Below are positions 26,059 to 35,808 of a DNA stretch of 64,000 nt, piece after piece. This stretch comes from Roseiarcus sp963772555 (GTDB lineage Bacteria; Pseudomonadota; Alphaproteobacteria; Rhizobiales; Beijerinckiaceae): the NCBI GenBank assembly GCA_963772555.1, contig CAVYXQ010000020.1, positions 1 to 64,000 of the forward strand, given 5' to 3'. Under the pieces are notes generated by a model. It saw only the letters and a list, made by a program, of their open reading frames with translations, did not search any database and was not told the origin of the DNA. Both the position numbers and the translations under genes were made by a program. How positions within the stretch are numbered: the stretch's first letter is position 1; the number at the start of each line of letters is the position of its first letter.

Positions 26059-28323
26059 ATGCGCGCGCCGGGCGGCCCCCGTCTGTTGCTGCGGCGGCTC
26101 CGCGAGGTCATGGCGGAGCCCGTCACGGCACAGGCGCGCCTGGACCGCATCGTCGTCCTGATCGCTTCGAACATGGTGGCGGAGGTCTGCTCGCTCTATG
26201 TCGCCCGCGCCGACGGGGCGCTCGAGCTGTTCGCCACCGAGGGGCTCAACCGGGAAGCCGTGCACCTGACGACCATGCGGCCGGGCGAGGGCCTGGTCGG
26301 TCTCATCGCCGCCAGCGCCGAGCCGCTGGCGCTCTCCGACGCGCAGCATCATCCCTCATTTTCCTACAAGCCCGAGACGGGAGAAGAGATCTATCAATCG
26401 TTCCTCGGGGTGCCGGTGCTGCGCAGCGGGGCGACGATCGGCGTGCTCGTGGTGCAGAATCGCGCCAGGCGCACCTATTCGGAAGAAGAAGTCGAGGCGC
26501 TGCAGACGACCGCGATGCTGCTCGCCGAGATGATCGCGTCGGGCGAATTGCAGGCGATCGCGGCGCAGGGCGCGCCGATCGCCGTCCGCCGGCCGATGTC
26601 GCTCAAGGGCCTCGGCATCGCCGACGGCCTCGGCCTCGGTCATGTCGTGATGCACCAGCCGCGGGTCGCGGTGTCCAAGATCGTCGCCGACGACGTGGAA
26701 CTGGAGTTGCATCGGCTGGAGACGGCGATTAGCGCGATGCGCGCCTCGGTGGACGACCTGATCGACCGCAACGACGACGGCGTCTCGGGCGAGCATCGCG
26801 ACGTGCTCGAGGCCTTCCGCATGATCGCCCACGACCGCGGGTGGCTGCGCCGGCTGCGCGAGGCGGTGAGTTCTGGCCTCACCGCGGAAGCTGCGGTCGA
26901 GCGTGTCCAGAACGACGCCCGCGCCAAGCTTCAGCGCCAGACGGACCCCTATCTGCGCGACCGACTGCACGATCTGACCGATATAGCAAACCGGCTCCTG
27001 CATCAGCTCGCCGGTCAGAGTCTCGTCGTTCTGCCAGACGAACTGCCCGAGAATGCGATCCTTGTCGCCCGCTCGATGAGCCCTGCCGCGCTGCTCGATT
27101 ACGACCGCGCGCGCCTCAGGGGACTTGTGGTCGAGGAGGCGGGGGCCGCAAGCCACATCGCCATCGTCGCCCGCGCCCTCGCCGTGCCGGCGGTCAGCGA
27201 CATTCCGAACATTTCGGAGATCGTCGACCAGGGCGACGCCATCATCGTCGACGGCGACGCTGGCGAGATCCACCTCCGCCCGCCGCCGGACGTCGAAGCC
27301 GCATATGCGGAAAAGGCGCGCATGCGCGCCCGCAAGCAGGCGCAATATCGGGCGCTGCGCGAGGTTCCGACCATCACCCTCGACGGCGTGTCGATCGGCC
27401 TGCACATGAACGCAGGACTGCTCGTCGACATGCCGCACCTGGCCGAGACCGGGGCGAAATCCATCGGCCTCTTCCGCACCGAATTGCAGTTCATGCTCGC
27501 CTCGCGCTTCCCGAGGCCGGGAGCGCAGGAAAAACTCTACCGGACGATTCTGGACGCCGCGGGCAATCGTCCCGTCACCTTCCGCACGCTCGATATCGGC
27601 GGCGACAAGCTCCTGCCCTACATGAAGGGCTTCGAGGAAGAAAATCCTGCGCTTGGATGGCGGGCGCTGCGCATCGGTCTCGACCGCCCGGCGCTGTTGC
27701 GCATGCAGCTGCGCGCTTTCATCCGGGCCGCCGCCGGAAACGACCTTCGCGTGATGCTGCCGATGGTCTCGACCGTCCAGGAGTTCAAGACGACGCGCGG
27801 CCTGTTCGATCGCGAACTCGCCTGGAGCGCGAGCCACGGCCATGAGCCGCCGCGCTCGACCAGGCTTGGGGTGATGGTCGAAGTGCCTTCGCTGCTGTGG
27901 CAAATCGACGAGATCGCCGCGTGCGCCGACTTCCTCTCCGTCGGCTCGAACGATCTGATGCAGTATCTCTACGCGGTCGATCGCGACAATCGCAGGGTGG
28001 CGAACCGGTTTGATCCGCTGAGCGTCGGATTCCTGCGCGCGCTGCGCCGGATCGCCCAGGCGGGCGCGCGCGGCGGGTCGCCCGTGACGCTCTGTGGCGA
28101 GATCGGCGGCAGGCCGCTCGAAGCGATGACGCTGATCGCCATCGGCTACCGCGACCTGTCGATGTCCGCGGCCTCGATCGGCCCGGTCAAGGCGATGATC
28201 CTGACGCTCAGGATCGAGGAGATTTCGCGCGAGGTCGACGCGATGCTGGCGGAGGGCCGTGACGACGCCTCGCTCCGGGACGCCCTGATCGCGCTGGCGG
28301 CGCGCTCGAGGGTCCGGCTCTAG
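26059..28323 (+). CDS. ptsP: PTS-Ntr enzyme I (phosphoenolpyruvate-protein phosphotransferase)
   Basis: A 754-residue protein. An N-terminal GAF domain (about 20-165) precedes the EI domains. His366 in GAASHIAIVARAL is the site that takes phosphate from PEP before passing it to NPr. The C-terminal PEP-binding barrel includes IGLFRTELQFM, TFRTLDIGGDKLLPY and FLSVGSNDLMQYLYAVDRDN and a Cys in LCGEIGG. The ATG at 26059 gives the usual N-terminus (MRAPGGPRLLLRRLREVMAEP). The system senses glutamine through the GAF domain in related bacteria and controls K+ and stress functions. prfA follows as usual in the order; lysC, the common upstream neighbour, is absent. Confidence 0.95.
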   Translation: MRAPGGPRLLLRRLREVMAEPVTAQARLDRIVVLIASNMVAEVCSLYVARADGALELFATEGLNREAVHLTTMRPGEGLVGLIAASAEPLALSDAQHHPSFSYKPETGEEIYQSFLGVPVLRSGATIGVLVVQNRARRTYSEEEVEALQTTAMLLAEMIASGELQAIAAQGAPIAVRRPMSLKGLGIADGLGLGHVVMHQPRVAVSKIVADDVELELHRLETAISAMRASVDDLIDRNDDGVSGEHRDVLEAFRMIAHDRGWLRRLREAVSSGLTAEAAVERVQNDARAKLQRQTDPYLRDRLHDLTDIANRLLHQLAGQSLVVLPDELPENAILVARSMSPAALLDYDRARLRGLVVEEAGAASHIAIVARALAVPAVSDIPNISEIVDQGDAIIVDGDAGEIHLRPPPDVEAAYAEKARMRARKQAQYRALREVPTITLDGVSIGLHMNAGLLVDMPHLAETGAKSIGLFRTELQFMLASRFPRPGAQEKLYRTILDAAGNRPVTFRTLDIGGDKLLPYMKGFEEENPALGWRALRIGLDRPALLRMQLRAFIRAAAGNDLRVMLPMVSTVQEFKTTRGLFDRELAWSASHGHEPPRSTRLGVMVEVPSLLWQIDEIAACADFLSVGSNDLMQYLYAVDRDNRRVANRFDPLSVGFLRALRRIAQAGARGGSPVTLCGEIGGRPLEAMTLIAIGYRDLSMSAASIGPVKAMILTLRIEEISREVDAMLAEGRDDASLRDALIALAARSRVRL

Positions 28324-28371
28324 CGAGGCGGCGTCCGGCGTCTGTCTCCCTTTGCCGAGAGTCAAAAGAAA

Positions 28372-29448
28372 ATGCCCGCGAACGACAATCTCGATCTCAT
28401 CCTCAGACGCTACGAGGAAATCGGCGCGCGGTTGACCGAAGGCGTCGGGGGACAGGAATATTCCTCGCTGTCGCGCGAGCTCGCCGACCTCGAGCCGGTC
28501 GTCGCCGCCATCAAGGCCTTCAGCGCCAAGGAGAAGGAGCGCAGCGATCTCGAGACCCTGCTCGAGGACCCGGCCCTCGACCCCGAGATGCGGGCGATGG
28601 CGAATGCCGAGCTCGCGGCGCTCGAAGCCGAGGCCGAGGAAATGGCGAAGGCGATCCGCGTTTCGCTCCTGCCCAAGGACGCAGCCGATGAGGGCGGCGC
28701 GATCCTCGAAGTGAGAGCCGGAATTGGCGGCGACGAGGCAGCTCTTTTCGCCGGGGACCTGTTCCGCATGTACGTCAAATATGCCGAGCGGAGGCGCTGG
28801 ACGGTCGAGGTGCTGTCGATGAGCGAGGGGACGGCGGGCGGGTACAAGGAAATCGTCGCCGAGATTTCCGGCCGCGGCGTCTTCGCCCGGCTCAAGTTCG
28901 AAAGCGGCGTCCATCGGGTGCAGCGCGTTCCCGTGACCGAAACGCAAGGGCGGATCCATACGTCCGCCGCCACCGTTGCGGTCTTGCCGATCGCCGAAGA
29001 GGCGGACTTCGTCATCAACGAGGCCGATCTCAAGATCGACACCATGCGCTCGAGCGGCGCCGGCGGCCAGCACGTCAACAAGACGGAGTCGGCGATCCGG
29101 ATCACCCATCTGCCGACGGGCGTCGTCGTCGCGATGCAGGAGGAACGCTCGCAACACCGCAATCGCGCCAAGGCGATGGCGCTCCTGCGTTCGCGCATCC
29201 TCGACGCGCGCAATCGGAAGCTCGACGCCGAGCGGGCGCAGGAACGGCGCTCGCAGGTCGGCTCGGGCGATCGCTCGCAGCGCATCCGCACCTACCACTT
29301 TCCGCAGGGACGGGTGACCGACCATCGCGTCAACCTGACGCTCCATTCGCTCGACCGCATCATGGAAGGGGAGGGGCTGGACGAGATCATCGACGCGCTG
29401 ACGGCCGAGCGTCAGGCGGAAATGCTCGCCCAGCAGGCGTCCGCGTGA
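28372..29448 (+). CDS. prfA: Peptide chain release factor 1
   Basis: A 358-residue RF1 that ends translation at UAA and UAG. The GGQ motif that hydrolyses peptidyl-tRNA is Gly231-Gly232-Gln233 in SSGAGGQHVNKTESA. The anticodon-like region is in the block before HTSAATVAVLP. No internal frameshift is present (only RF2 uses that). prmC, the methylase that modifies the GGQ Gln and usually comes next, is missing here; nadD overlaps the stop instead. Confidence 0.97.
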   Translation: MPANDNLDLILRRYEEIGARLTEGVGGQEYSSLSRELADLEPVVAAIKAFSAKEKERSDLETLLEDPALDPEMRAMANAELAALEAEAEEMAKAIRVSLLPKDAADEGGAILEVRAGIGGDEAALFAGDLFRMYVKYAERRRWTVEVLSMSEGTAGGYKEIVAEISGRGVFARLKFESGVHRVQRVPVTETQGRIHTSAATVAVLPIAEEADFVINEADLKIDTMRSSGAGGQHVNKTESAIRITHLPTGVVVAMQEERSQHRNRAKAMALLRSRILDARNRKLDAERAQERRSQVGSGDRSQRIRTYHFPQGRVTDHRVNLTLHSLDRIMEGEGLDEIIDALTAERQAEMLAQQASA

Positions 29449-30107
29449 GCCGAGTTCCCCGCCTGCCGCCCTTTGCGCCGGGCATGCGGATCGGGCTTCT
29501 GGGCGGCTCGTTCAATCCGCCGCATGAGGGTCACGCCCTCGTCACCCGACTGGCGCTGACGCGGCTCGGCCTCGAGCGGGTCTGGTGGCTGGTGACGCCG
29601 GGAAACCCGCTGAAATCGCAGTCGGAGCTCGCCGCCCTGCAGGCGCGGGTGGCGGCGGCCCGGCGTCTCGTCGGGGGCCCCCGCGTCGCCGTGACGGACA
29701 TCGAGTCGCAAATCGGGGCGCGCTACACTTACGATACGCTCGCATGGCTGACGCGGCGCGCCGCGGGTGTTCATTTCGTCTGGCTCATGGGCGCCGACAA
29801 TTTGAGGCAGTTCCATTTGTGGCGCCATTGGCGGGCGATTGCGGACTTGACCCCGATCGCCGTCATCGACCGGCCGGGCTCGACCCTGCGGTCGATGGCG
29901 AGCCCGGCGGCGATTGCGCTCCGGCGATGGCGGGCGCCCGAGCGCGATGCGGCGCGTTTCGCCACGCTGCCGCCGCCGGCTTTCCTGTTTCTACATGGTC
30001 CGCGCTCGGATTTGTCCTCGACGATCCTGCGCAAGAGGCAGAGCAAGGGCGAGCCTGCATATCGGGAGGCCGCCGCGGCCGAAGACAGCGGGCCGGTCCC
30101 TTCATAA
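29445..30107 (+). CDS. nadD: Nicotinate-nucleotide adenylyltransferase
   Basis: A 220-residue enzyme that makes deamido-NAD from nicotinate mononucleotide and ATP. GLLGGSFNPPHEGH carries the nucleotidyltransferase HxGH-type motif, and the C-terminal SSTILR block matches the family SxTxIR motif. It starts at a GTG that overlaps the prfA stop (GTGA). In most Rhizobiales nadD follows proA, so this position next to prfA is unusual. Confidence 0.93.
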   Translation: MSRVPRLPPFAPGMRIGLLGGSFNPPHEGHALVTRLALTRLGLERVWWLVTPGNPLKSQSELAALQARVAAARRLVGGPRVAVTDIESQIGARYTYDTLAWLTRRAAGVHFVWLMGADNLRQFHLWRHWRAIADLTPIAVIDRPGSTLRSMASPAAIALRRWRAPERDAARFATLPPPAFLFLHGPRSDLSSTILRKRQSKGEPAYREAAAAEDSGPVPS

Positions 30108-30457
30108 GCCCGAGTTGCTCCCGGAAGTCGGTGCGGTTCGAGCGGCGACGTTAGGCGGAACGGCGGGGGGCGCGCCGCGCACGATTCCGTTGCGGGCGAC
30201 GTCGTTCTTCACGCCGACGTCCGTCGATCTGACGCTGTGGAAACAGGCCGAGCATGGCCGCGTGTCGAAGCTGTCGCAATCCTTCGCCTACTGGCTGCAG
30301 AAAAAGCTGCAACCTTAAGAGCAGGAACCCGGCCAGGCTGCCGTCCGCCCCTCCACCGCGTCAGATTGGACCCCTTGCCCCCCTTGCCCCATGGCCCCTT
30401 GATCTCGGGCCGGCAATCGTGACAATCCGGCTTCCGCCTTAAGACCGCGAGGGTCCC
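30108..30457. other. Intergenic region nadD-deoC
   Basis: About 350 bases. One frame reads to a TAA at 30318 with a protein-like end (TLWKQAEHGRVSKLSQSF and so on) but no start or ribosome site can be defended, so it may be a gene remnant. Bases 30370-30402 contain repeated CCCCTTG-like units. No other feature is seen. Confidence 0.35.
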
Positions 30458-31444
30458 ATGGACCAGATCAGGGAGGAGGTCGCCGCCGGCCATAACCGGC
30501 CCCGCAATCCGGGCGCGCCGCTCAATCCCGACTGGTTCGAGAGTGTCGGCGTCAATGCCAGCGCGGTCGAGCGCCGGGCGGCGACGCTGACCACTAGGCG
30601 CACGGTCAAGAAAGAATACCAGGCCGCCTGGCTTGTCCGGGCGATCGAATGCATCGATCTCACCACGCTCGCCGGCGACGATACGCCCGAACGCGTGCGC
30701 CGTCTCTGCGCCAAGGCGCGGCGGCCCTTGAGCGACGATCTTCTCGCCACGCTCGGCCTCGGGGATATGCCCCCGACCGTCGGCGCCGTCTGCGTCTATC
30801 CGACCATGGTCGCGCCTGCTGTCAAGGCGCTCGAGGGCTCGGGGATTCCGGTCGCCTCGGTCGCCACCGGCTTTCCCGCGGGCCTTACCCCGCTTCCGTT
30901 GCGCCTGGCGGAAATCCGCTACGCCGTCGGCGAGGGCGCGCGCGAGATCGACATCGTCATCACTCGCGCCCATGTGTTCGACCGCGACTGGGCGGCGCTC
31001 TACGACGAGGTCGCGGCGATGCGCGAGGCCTGCGGCGCAGCGCACCTGAAGGCGATCCTCGGCACGGGCGACCTCAAGACCCTCCGCAACGTCTATGCCG
31101 CGAGCATGGTGGCGATGCAGGCCGGCGCTGATTTCATCAAGACCTCGACCGGCAAGGAGGACGTCAATGCGACCCTGCCGGTGAGCCTCGTGATGGTCAG
31201 GGCGCTGCGGGACTATCGCGAGCGCGCCGGCGTCGACATCGGCTTTAAGCCGGCAGGAGGCGTGCGCGCGGCAAAGGATGCCCTCGCCTGGCTCATTCTC
31301 ATGAAGGAGGAAGTTGGCCTCGACTGGCTGCAGCCCGATCTTTTCCGCATCGGCGCGAGCGGCCTCTTGACCGACATCGAGCGCCAGCTCGACCATTACG
31401 CCACCGGCCGCTATTCCGCGGCGTATCGCCACGCAATGGCGTGA
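30458..31444 (+). CDS. deoC: Deoxyribose-phosphate aldolase
   Basis: A 328-residue class I aldolase that splits 2-deoxyribose 5-phosphate into glyceraldehyde 3-phosphate and acetaldehyde. The Schiff-base lysine lies in FIKTSTGKED and the second catalytic lysine in GFKPAGGVR. It has a longer N-terminus than the 220-260-residue bacterial forms, like eukaryotic and actinobacterial long DeoC. A GAGGG ribosome site precedes the ATG. The aldehyde dehydrogenase gene begins 7 bases downstream and would oxidise the acetaldehyde. Confidence 0.93.
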   Translation: MDQIREEVAAGHNRPRNPGAPLNPDWFESVGVNASAVERRAATLTTRRTVKKEYQAAWLVRAIECIDLTTLAGDDTPERVRRLCAKARRPLSDDLLATLGLGDMPPTVGAVCVYPTMVAPAVKALEGSGIPVASVATGFPAGLTPLPLRLAEIRYAVGEGAREIDIVITRAHVFDRDWAALYDEVAAMREACGAAHLKAILGTGDLKTLRNVYAASMVAMQAGADFIKTSTGKEDVNATLPVSLVMVRALRDYRERAGVDIGFKPAGGVRAAKDALAWLILMKEEVGLDWLQPDLFRIGASGLLTDIERQLDHYATGRYSAAYRHAMA

Positions 31445-31451
31445 GAGGCAC

Positions 31452-33827
31452 ATGGCCCTGATCAAGGACATTCTGCGCACAATGGACTACGGCCCCGCGC
31501 CTGAAGGAAGCGAGCACGTCGCCGGCTGGCTCGACAAGTACAAGGGCGGCTTCGGCTGCTTCATCAACGGCCGCTTCACCAGGCCCGACGCGCTGTTCGA
31601 CGTCTTCAACCCTGCGACCGGCGAGCGCATCGCCGAGGTTTCGCAGGGCTCGGCGGCCGACGTCGATCAGGCCGTCGCAGCCGCGCGCAAGGCGGCGCCC
31701 AGGTGGGCGGCGCTCTCCGGACACGAACGGGCGGGCTTTCTCTACGCGCTGGCGCGGCACGTGCAGAAGCGCGAGCGCTTCCTCTCGGTGCTCGAAACGA
31801 TCGACAACGGCAAGCCGATCCGCGAGTCGCGCGACATCGATATTCCGCTTGTCGCCCGCCACTTCTACCATCACGCGGGCTGGGCGGCGCTGATCGAGAG
31901 CGAGTTTCCGGGCACGCGGCCGGTCGGCGTCTGCGGGCAGATCATCCCTTGGAATTTCCCGCTGCTGATGCTCGCCTGGAAGATTGCGCCTGCTCTCGCA
32001 GCCGGGAATACCGTCGTTTTGAAGCCGGCCGAATATACGCCGCTGACGGCGCTCGCCTTCGCCGAGATCTGCGTTGAAGTCGGCCTTCCGGCCGGCGTCG
32101 TCAATATCGTCACAGGCGACGGCGCAACCGGGGCGGCGCTGGTGGAGCACCCGGGCGTCGACAAGATCGCCTTCACCGGCTCGACCGAAGTCGGCCGCGC
32201 GATCCGCAAGGCGACCGCCGGGACCGGCAAGAAGCTTTCGCTCGAACTCGGCGGCAAGTCGCCCTTCGTGGTCTTCGAGGACGCCGATCTCGACAGCGCG
32301 GTCGAAGGCGTCGTCGACGCGATCTGGTTCAACCAGGGTCAGGTCTGCTGCGCCGGGTCGAGGCTCCTGGCGGCCGAGGGCGTCGCCGAGGCGCTGTACG
32401 CGAAGCTCAGGGGCCGCATGGCGAAGCTTCGGGTTGGCGATCCGCTCGACAAGTCGACCGACGTCGGCGCGATCGTCGCGCCTGCGCAACTCGAGCGCAT
32501 CGAGCGATTGATGCGCGAAGGCGAACGGGAGGGCCTGTCGTTGTGGCAGGCGGGCCATTCGCTGCCGAACCGCGGCTGCTTCTACCCGCCGACGCTGGTC
32601 GCCGGCGTCGAGCCGGCCTCGATCCTGGCGCGCGAGGAGATCTTCGGTCCGGTTCTGGTCGCGACGACCTTCCGCACGCCGGACGAGGCGGTCGCGCTCG
32701 CCAACAACACTCGCTACGGCCTCGCCGCCTCCGTCTGGACCGAGAACATCAACCGCGCCCTCGAAGTCGCTGCCCGGATCAGGGCTGGCGTCGTCTGGAT
32801 CAATTCGACCAACATGTTCGACGCCGCCTCGGGCTTCGGCGGCTATCGCGAGAGCGGCTTTGGCCGCGAGGGCGGGCGCGAGGGCCTTTACGAATACCGC
32901 ATCGCCGAGCCGCCGAAGGGCAAGTCCATCCCGGCGAGCCCGTCGCGCTTCACCGCCGCGCCCGGCTTCGCTCCGGCGGCGGAGGCCGCAAGCGGCATCG
33001 ACCGAACGGCGAAGATGTACGTCGGCGGCAAGCAGGCGCGGCCCGATTCCGGCTATAGCTACGCCGTGCTCGATCCGAACGGCCGCGAGGTCGGGCTTGC
33101 GGGGCTCGGCAATCGCAAGGACATCCGCAACGCCGTCGAAGCGGCGAGCAAGGCCTCGTCCTGGGGCGCCGCGACGGCGCACAATCGCGCGCAGGTTCTC
33201 TATTACCTTGCGGAGAACCTGAGCGCCCGGGCGGACGAGTTCACCCGGCGCCTGCGCGGCATGACCGGGGCTGACGCGCGCGTCGCCAAGGCGGAGGTCG
33301 AGGCGGCGATCCGGCGCGCCTTCTACTATGCCGGCTTCGCCGACAAGTTCGACGGCGCGGTGCACGCGACGCGCTCCCGCTTCGTCACCCTGGCGATGAA
33401 CGAGCCGTGGGGAGTGATGGGAATCGTCTGCCCGAACGAAGCGCCGCTGATTGGTTTCGTCTCGCTCGTCATGCCGGCGATCGCCATGGGCAATTGCGTC
33501 GTCGCCGTTCCGTCGTCGCTGCATCCCTTGAGCGCGACCGATCTCTACACCGTGGTCGACGCCTCCGACGTCCCGGCGGGCGTGATCAATATCGTGACGG
33601 GAGACGCCGACGCGCTCTCGACGACGCTCGCCGAGCACGACGGCGTCGACGCGCTCTGGTATGTGGGCGGCGCCGCCGGAGCGGCCAAAGTCGAGGCGCT
33701 CTCGGCCGGCAATCTCAAGGCGACTTGGACCTTGTCGACGGCCGTGGACTGGGCGCAGGCGGAGGGCCGGGAGTTCCTGCGCCGGGCGACCCAGGTCAAG
33801 AACATCTGGACGCCCTACGGCGAGTGA
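31452..33827 (+). CDS. Double-domain aldehyde dehydrogenase
   Basis: A 791-residue protein made of a full ALDH domain (about 25-490) and a second ALDH-like half (about 515-791). Domain 1 has the NAD-binding IIPWNFPLLMLAWK, GSTEVGR, ELGGKSP and the catalytic Cys in GQVCCAGS. Domain 2 keeps NEAPLIGFVSLVMPAIAMGN and the VINIVTGD block but has no GQxC catalytic cysteine and ends soon after, so it is probably structural. It is 7 bases after deoC, so oxidation of the acetaldehyde made by DeoC to acetate is the likely job. Confidence 0.88.
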   Translation: MALIKDILRTMDYGPAPEGSEHVAGWLDKYKGGFGCFINGRFTRPDALFDVFNPATGERIAEVSQGSAADVDQAVAAARKAAPRWAALSGHERAGFLYALARHVQKRERFLSVLETIDNGKPIRESRDIDIPLVARHFYHHAGWAALIESEFPGTRPVGVCGQIIPWNFPLLMLAWKIAPALAAGNTVVLKPAEYTPLTALAFAEICVEVGLPAGVVNIVTGDGATGAALVEHPGVDKIAFTGSTEVGRAIRKATAGTGKKLSLELGGKSPFVVFEDADLDSAVEGVVDAIWFNQGQVCCAGSRLLAAEGVAEALYAKLRGRMAKLRVGDPLDKSTDVGAIVAPAQLERIERLMREGEREGLSLWQAGHSLPNRGCFYPPTLVAGVEPASILAREEIFGPVLVATTFRTPDEAVALANNTRYGLAASVWTENINRALEVAARIRAGVVWINSTNMFDAASGFGGYRESGFGREGGREGLYEYRIAEPPKGKSIPASPSRFTAAPGFAPAAEAASGIDRTAKMYVGGKQARPDSGYSYAVLDPNGREVGLAGLGNRKDIRNAVEAASKASSWGAATAHNRAQVLYYLAENLSARADEFTRRLRGMTGADARVAKAEVEAAIRRAFYYAGFADKFDGAVHATRSRFVTLAMNEPWGVMGIVCPNEAPLIGFVSLVMPAIAMGNCVVAVPSSLHPLSATDLYTVVDASDVPAGVINIVTGDADALSTTLAEHDGVDALWYVGGAAGAAKVEALSAGNLKATWTLSTAVDWAQAEGREFLRRATQVKNIWTPYGE

Positions 33828-33830
33828 GCC

Positions 33831-34824
33831 TCACCATTCTTTGGTGACCGTATAGCCCATCGCACGGATCCGCTCGATGAGGCCGTCCTGGCCCGTCAGA
33901 TGCAGCGCCCCGACGGCGATGAAGGCGCCGCCTTCGTCAAGGAGCGGCGCGGCGCGCTCGGCCATCGTGGCGTTGCGGCCGGTCAGCAGCGCATGCGTGA
34001 ATTCCTCCTGCGCCGCGCGCTCATTGTCGGTCGGTGCGCCGACGACGTCGACGATCGGCAGGATTTCGGCAGGCCGGCTCTCGCGGTAGAGGCGCAGCAT
34101 GGTGGCGTAGACGTCGTCATCGAGCTCGGGCTCGCGGGCCGACAGCTCAAGCAGCGCGACGACGACATCCGGGCGCATCGCCGAAATGGCGTCGATCTGC
34201 TCCTCGTAGGTCTCGAGCCCGATGACCCTGACGCCGGCGTCTTTCGCGGTCGCGGCGAGATATTCGTCGAGCTCAGGCAGACCCGCCGCCTGCCGGCTCG
34301 AACTCGCAGGCGGGCGTCGCGGTCAGGATCGCGAGAAACCAGAGCTTCAGATGATGCGCGAAGCCGTCGCCGAACCCCTTGGCGGCGGCGAGCGCCTCGA
34401 GCCGCGGCCTGTCTTCGGGCGGCAGGGGGTCGAACGTATCATGGTCACGGTCGAGCGCCCGCGCCAGGACCAGCGCCAGAATGTCGGCCCGCGCCGCGGG
34501 TCCGAGGAGGCCAAGTTCGGTCGCCACGACCTTCGCGCCCGATATTCGTTGCGCCGCCCGCCGTGCCAGCGCAACGGCCGTGTCGTCGGTCGAATGAATT
34601 GTGCCGAACAGATAAGATGGCGCGAGGCCAGGCTTTTCGATTCGCCACAGGAGGCCGTCGGCGTTGACGAGATCGTCGGCGCGCCTGGCGCTCGCTTCGG
34701 CGAGCCCGGCGACCTTCGTCAGATCCTTGCCCACGCAGGCTTGAGGCGGCTCCGCCGCAGCCGCCGCAACAGCGAAAGCGAATGCGAGGCCGCAGAGCGC
34801 CAGAATCCTTGGTGTCGTCCTCAC
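33831..34824 (-). pseudogene. TraB/GumN family protein, frameshifted
   Basis: The first part (34824 to about 34285) has a signal peptide and the family start LLWRIEKPGLAPSYLFGTIHSTD, which includes the GTIH metal motif. The second part (to 33831) resumes with GLPELDEYLA and ends with the GAxHLTG motif and a GxD-type LIERIRAMGY tail. The frames meet in GGCGGCGGGTC; dropping one G gives AGG-GLPELDEY and a 330-residue product of normal size. The start is a GTG overlapping the coaA stop (GTGA). These proteins are secreted and thought to be metal-dependent proteases. Confidence 0.8.
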
Positions 34825-35780
34825 AGCTTCCTCAGCGCGACTTCCTCGATGCGGTGGCTCGCGCCCTTGGTCAGGAGCAGGTCCGCGCGCGGTCGCGTAG
34901 GAAGGATATTCTCGTGCAGGTTAACAAGATTGATGCGCCGCCAGATCGAGCGCGCCGTCGCCTCGGCTTCCAGATCGTCGAGATCGGCGTAGAGGCGGAA
35001 ATAGCTGCGCGGGTCGCGGAACGCCGTCTGCCGTAGGCCCATGAAGCGCTGGATGTACCAATGTTCGAGCAGCTGGTCGTCCGCGTCGAGGAAGACCGAG
35101 AAGTCGAAGAAGTCGGAGACGAACGGAATCTCCTTGCCGTCGCGCGGCAGCCGGTTCGGCAGCAGCACGTTGACGCCCTCGACGATGAGGATGTCCGGCC
35201 GATCGACGAGGATCGTTTCGCCCGGCACGATGTCATAGGTGAGGTGCGAGTAGACGGGCGCAGCGACATTGTGCATCCCCGCCTTGACCGCGGAGAGAAA
35301 GCGGATCAGCGCCGTGCCGTCGTAGCTCTCGGGGAAGCCTTTGCGGTCCATGATCCCTTGCCGAATGAGTTCGGCGTTCGGGTGCAGAAAGCCGTCGGTG
35401 GTGATGAGCTGGACTTTCGGCGTATTCGGCCAGCGGGTCAGCAGCGCCTGCAGGACGCGCGCCGTCGTCGACTTGCCGACCGCGACCGAGCCGGCGACGC
35501 CGATGATGTAGGGCACCTTGCCGTCCGTCGCGCCGAGGAATCTTTGTGTCGCTTTGAACAGCCCCTGCGTCGCCGCGACATAGAGGGCAAGCAGGCGCGA
35601 GAGCGGCAGATAGATCGCCACCACCTCGTCGATCGAAATCGGGTCGTGCGTCGATTGCAGCTTCCTTAAGTCGTCGATCGTCAGGGTGAGCTGGGTGTCG
35701 GCGCGCAACTTGGCCCACTCGTCACGGGTGAACCGCCGAAACGGCGATTCGAGCGCGTGGTGGTTGACCTCACGATCCAT
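34821..35780 (-). CDS. coaA: Type I pantothenate kinase
   Basis: A 319-residue kinase that performs the first step of coenzyme A synthesis. The P-loop GVAGSVAVGKSTT spans residues 94-106, followed by TTDGFLHPN and the VEGVNVL strand. The ATG at 35780 removes a basic, low-complexity N-terminal run that is only hisE read in another frame. hisE-coaA is a conserved pair in Rhizobiales. CoA feedback inhibition is known for this type. Confidence 0.96.
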   Translation of the reverse strand: MDREVNHHALESPFRRFTRDEWAKLRADTQLTLTIDDLRKLQSTHDPISIDEVVAIYLPLSRLLALYVAATQGLFKATQRFLGATDGKVPYIIGVAGSVAVGKSTTARVLQALLTRWPNTPKVQLITTDGFLHPNAELIRQGIMDRKGFPESYDGTALIRFLSAVKAGMHNVAAPVYSHLTYDIVPGETILVDRPDILIVEGVNVLLPNRLPRDGKEIPFVSDFFDFSVFLDADDQLLEHWYIQRFMGLRQTAFRDPRSYFRLYADLDDLEAEATARSIWRRINLVNLHENILPTRPRADLLLTKGASHRIEEVALRKL

Positions 35781-35808
35781 CTGGACGCCCCCGGTCCCGC
35801 TTCGCTCG

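Noticed and set aside
26356..29346. 996-codon open frame on the minus strand opposite ptsP and prfA
   Set aside because: Antisense shadow caused by high GC; ptsP and prfA are certain and the antisense product has no family features.
30217..30318. Protein-like tail between nadD and deoC
   Set aside because: Reads plausibly but has no start codon in a sensible place; noted only as a possible remnant.
31299..33638. 779-codon minus-strand open frame opposite the double ALDH
   Set aside because: Same effect; low-complexity Arg/Ala/Asp product and a certain gene on the other strand.
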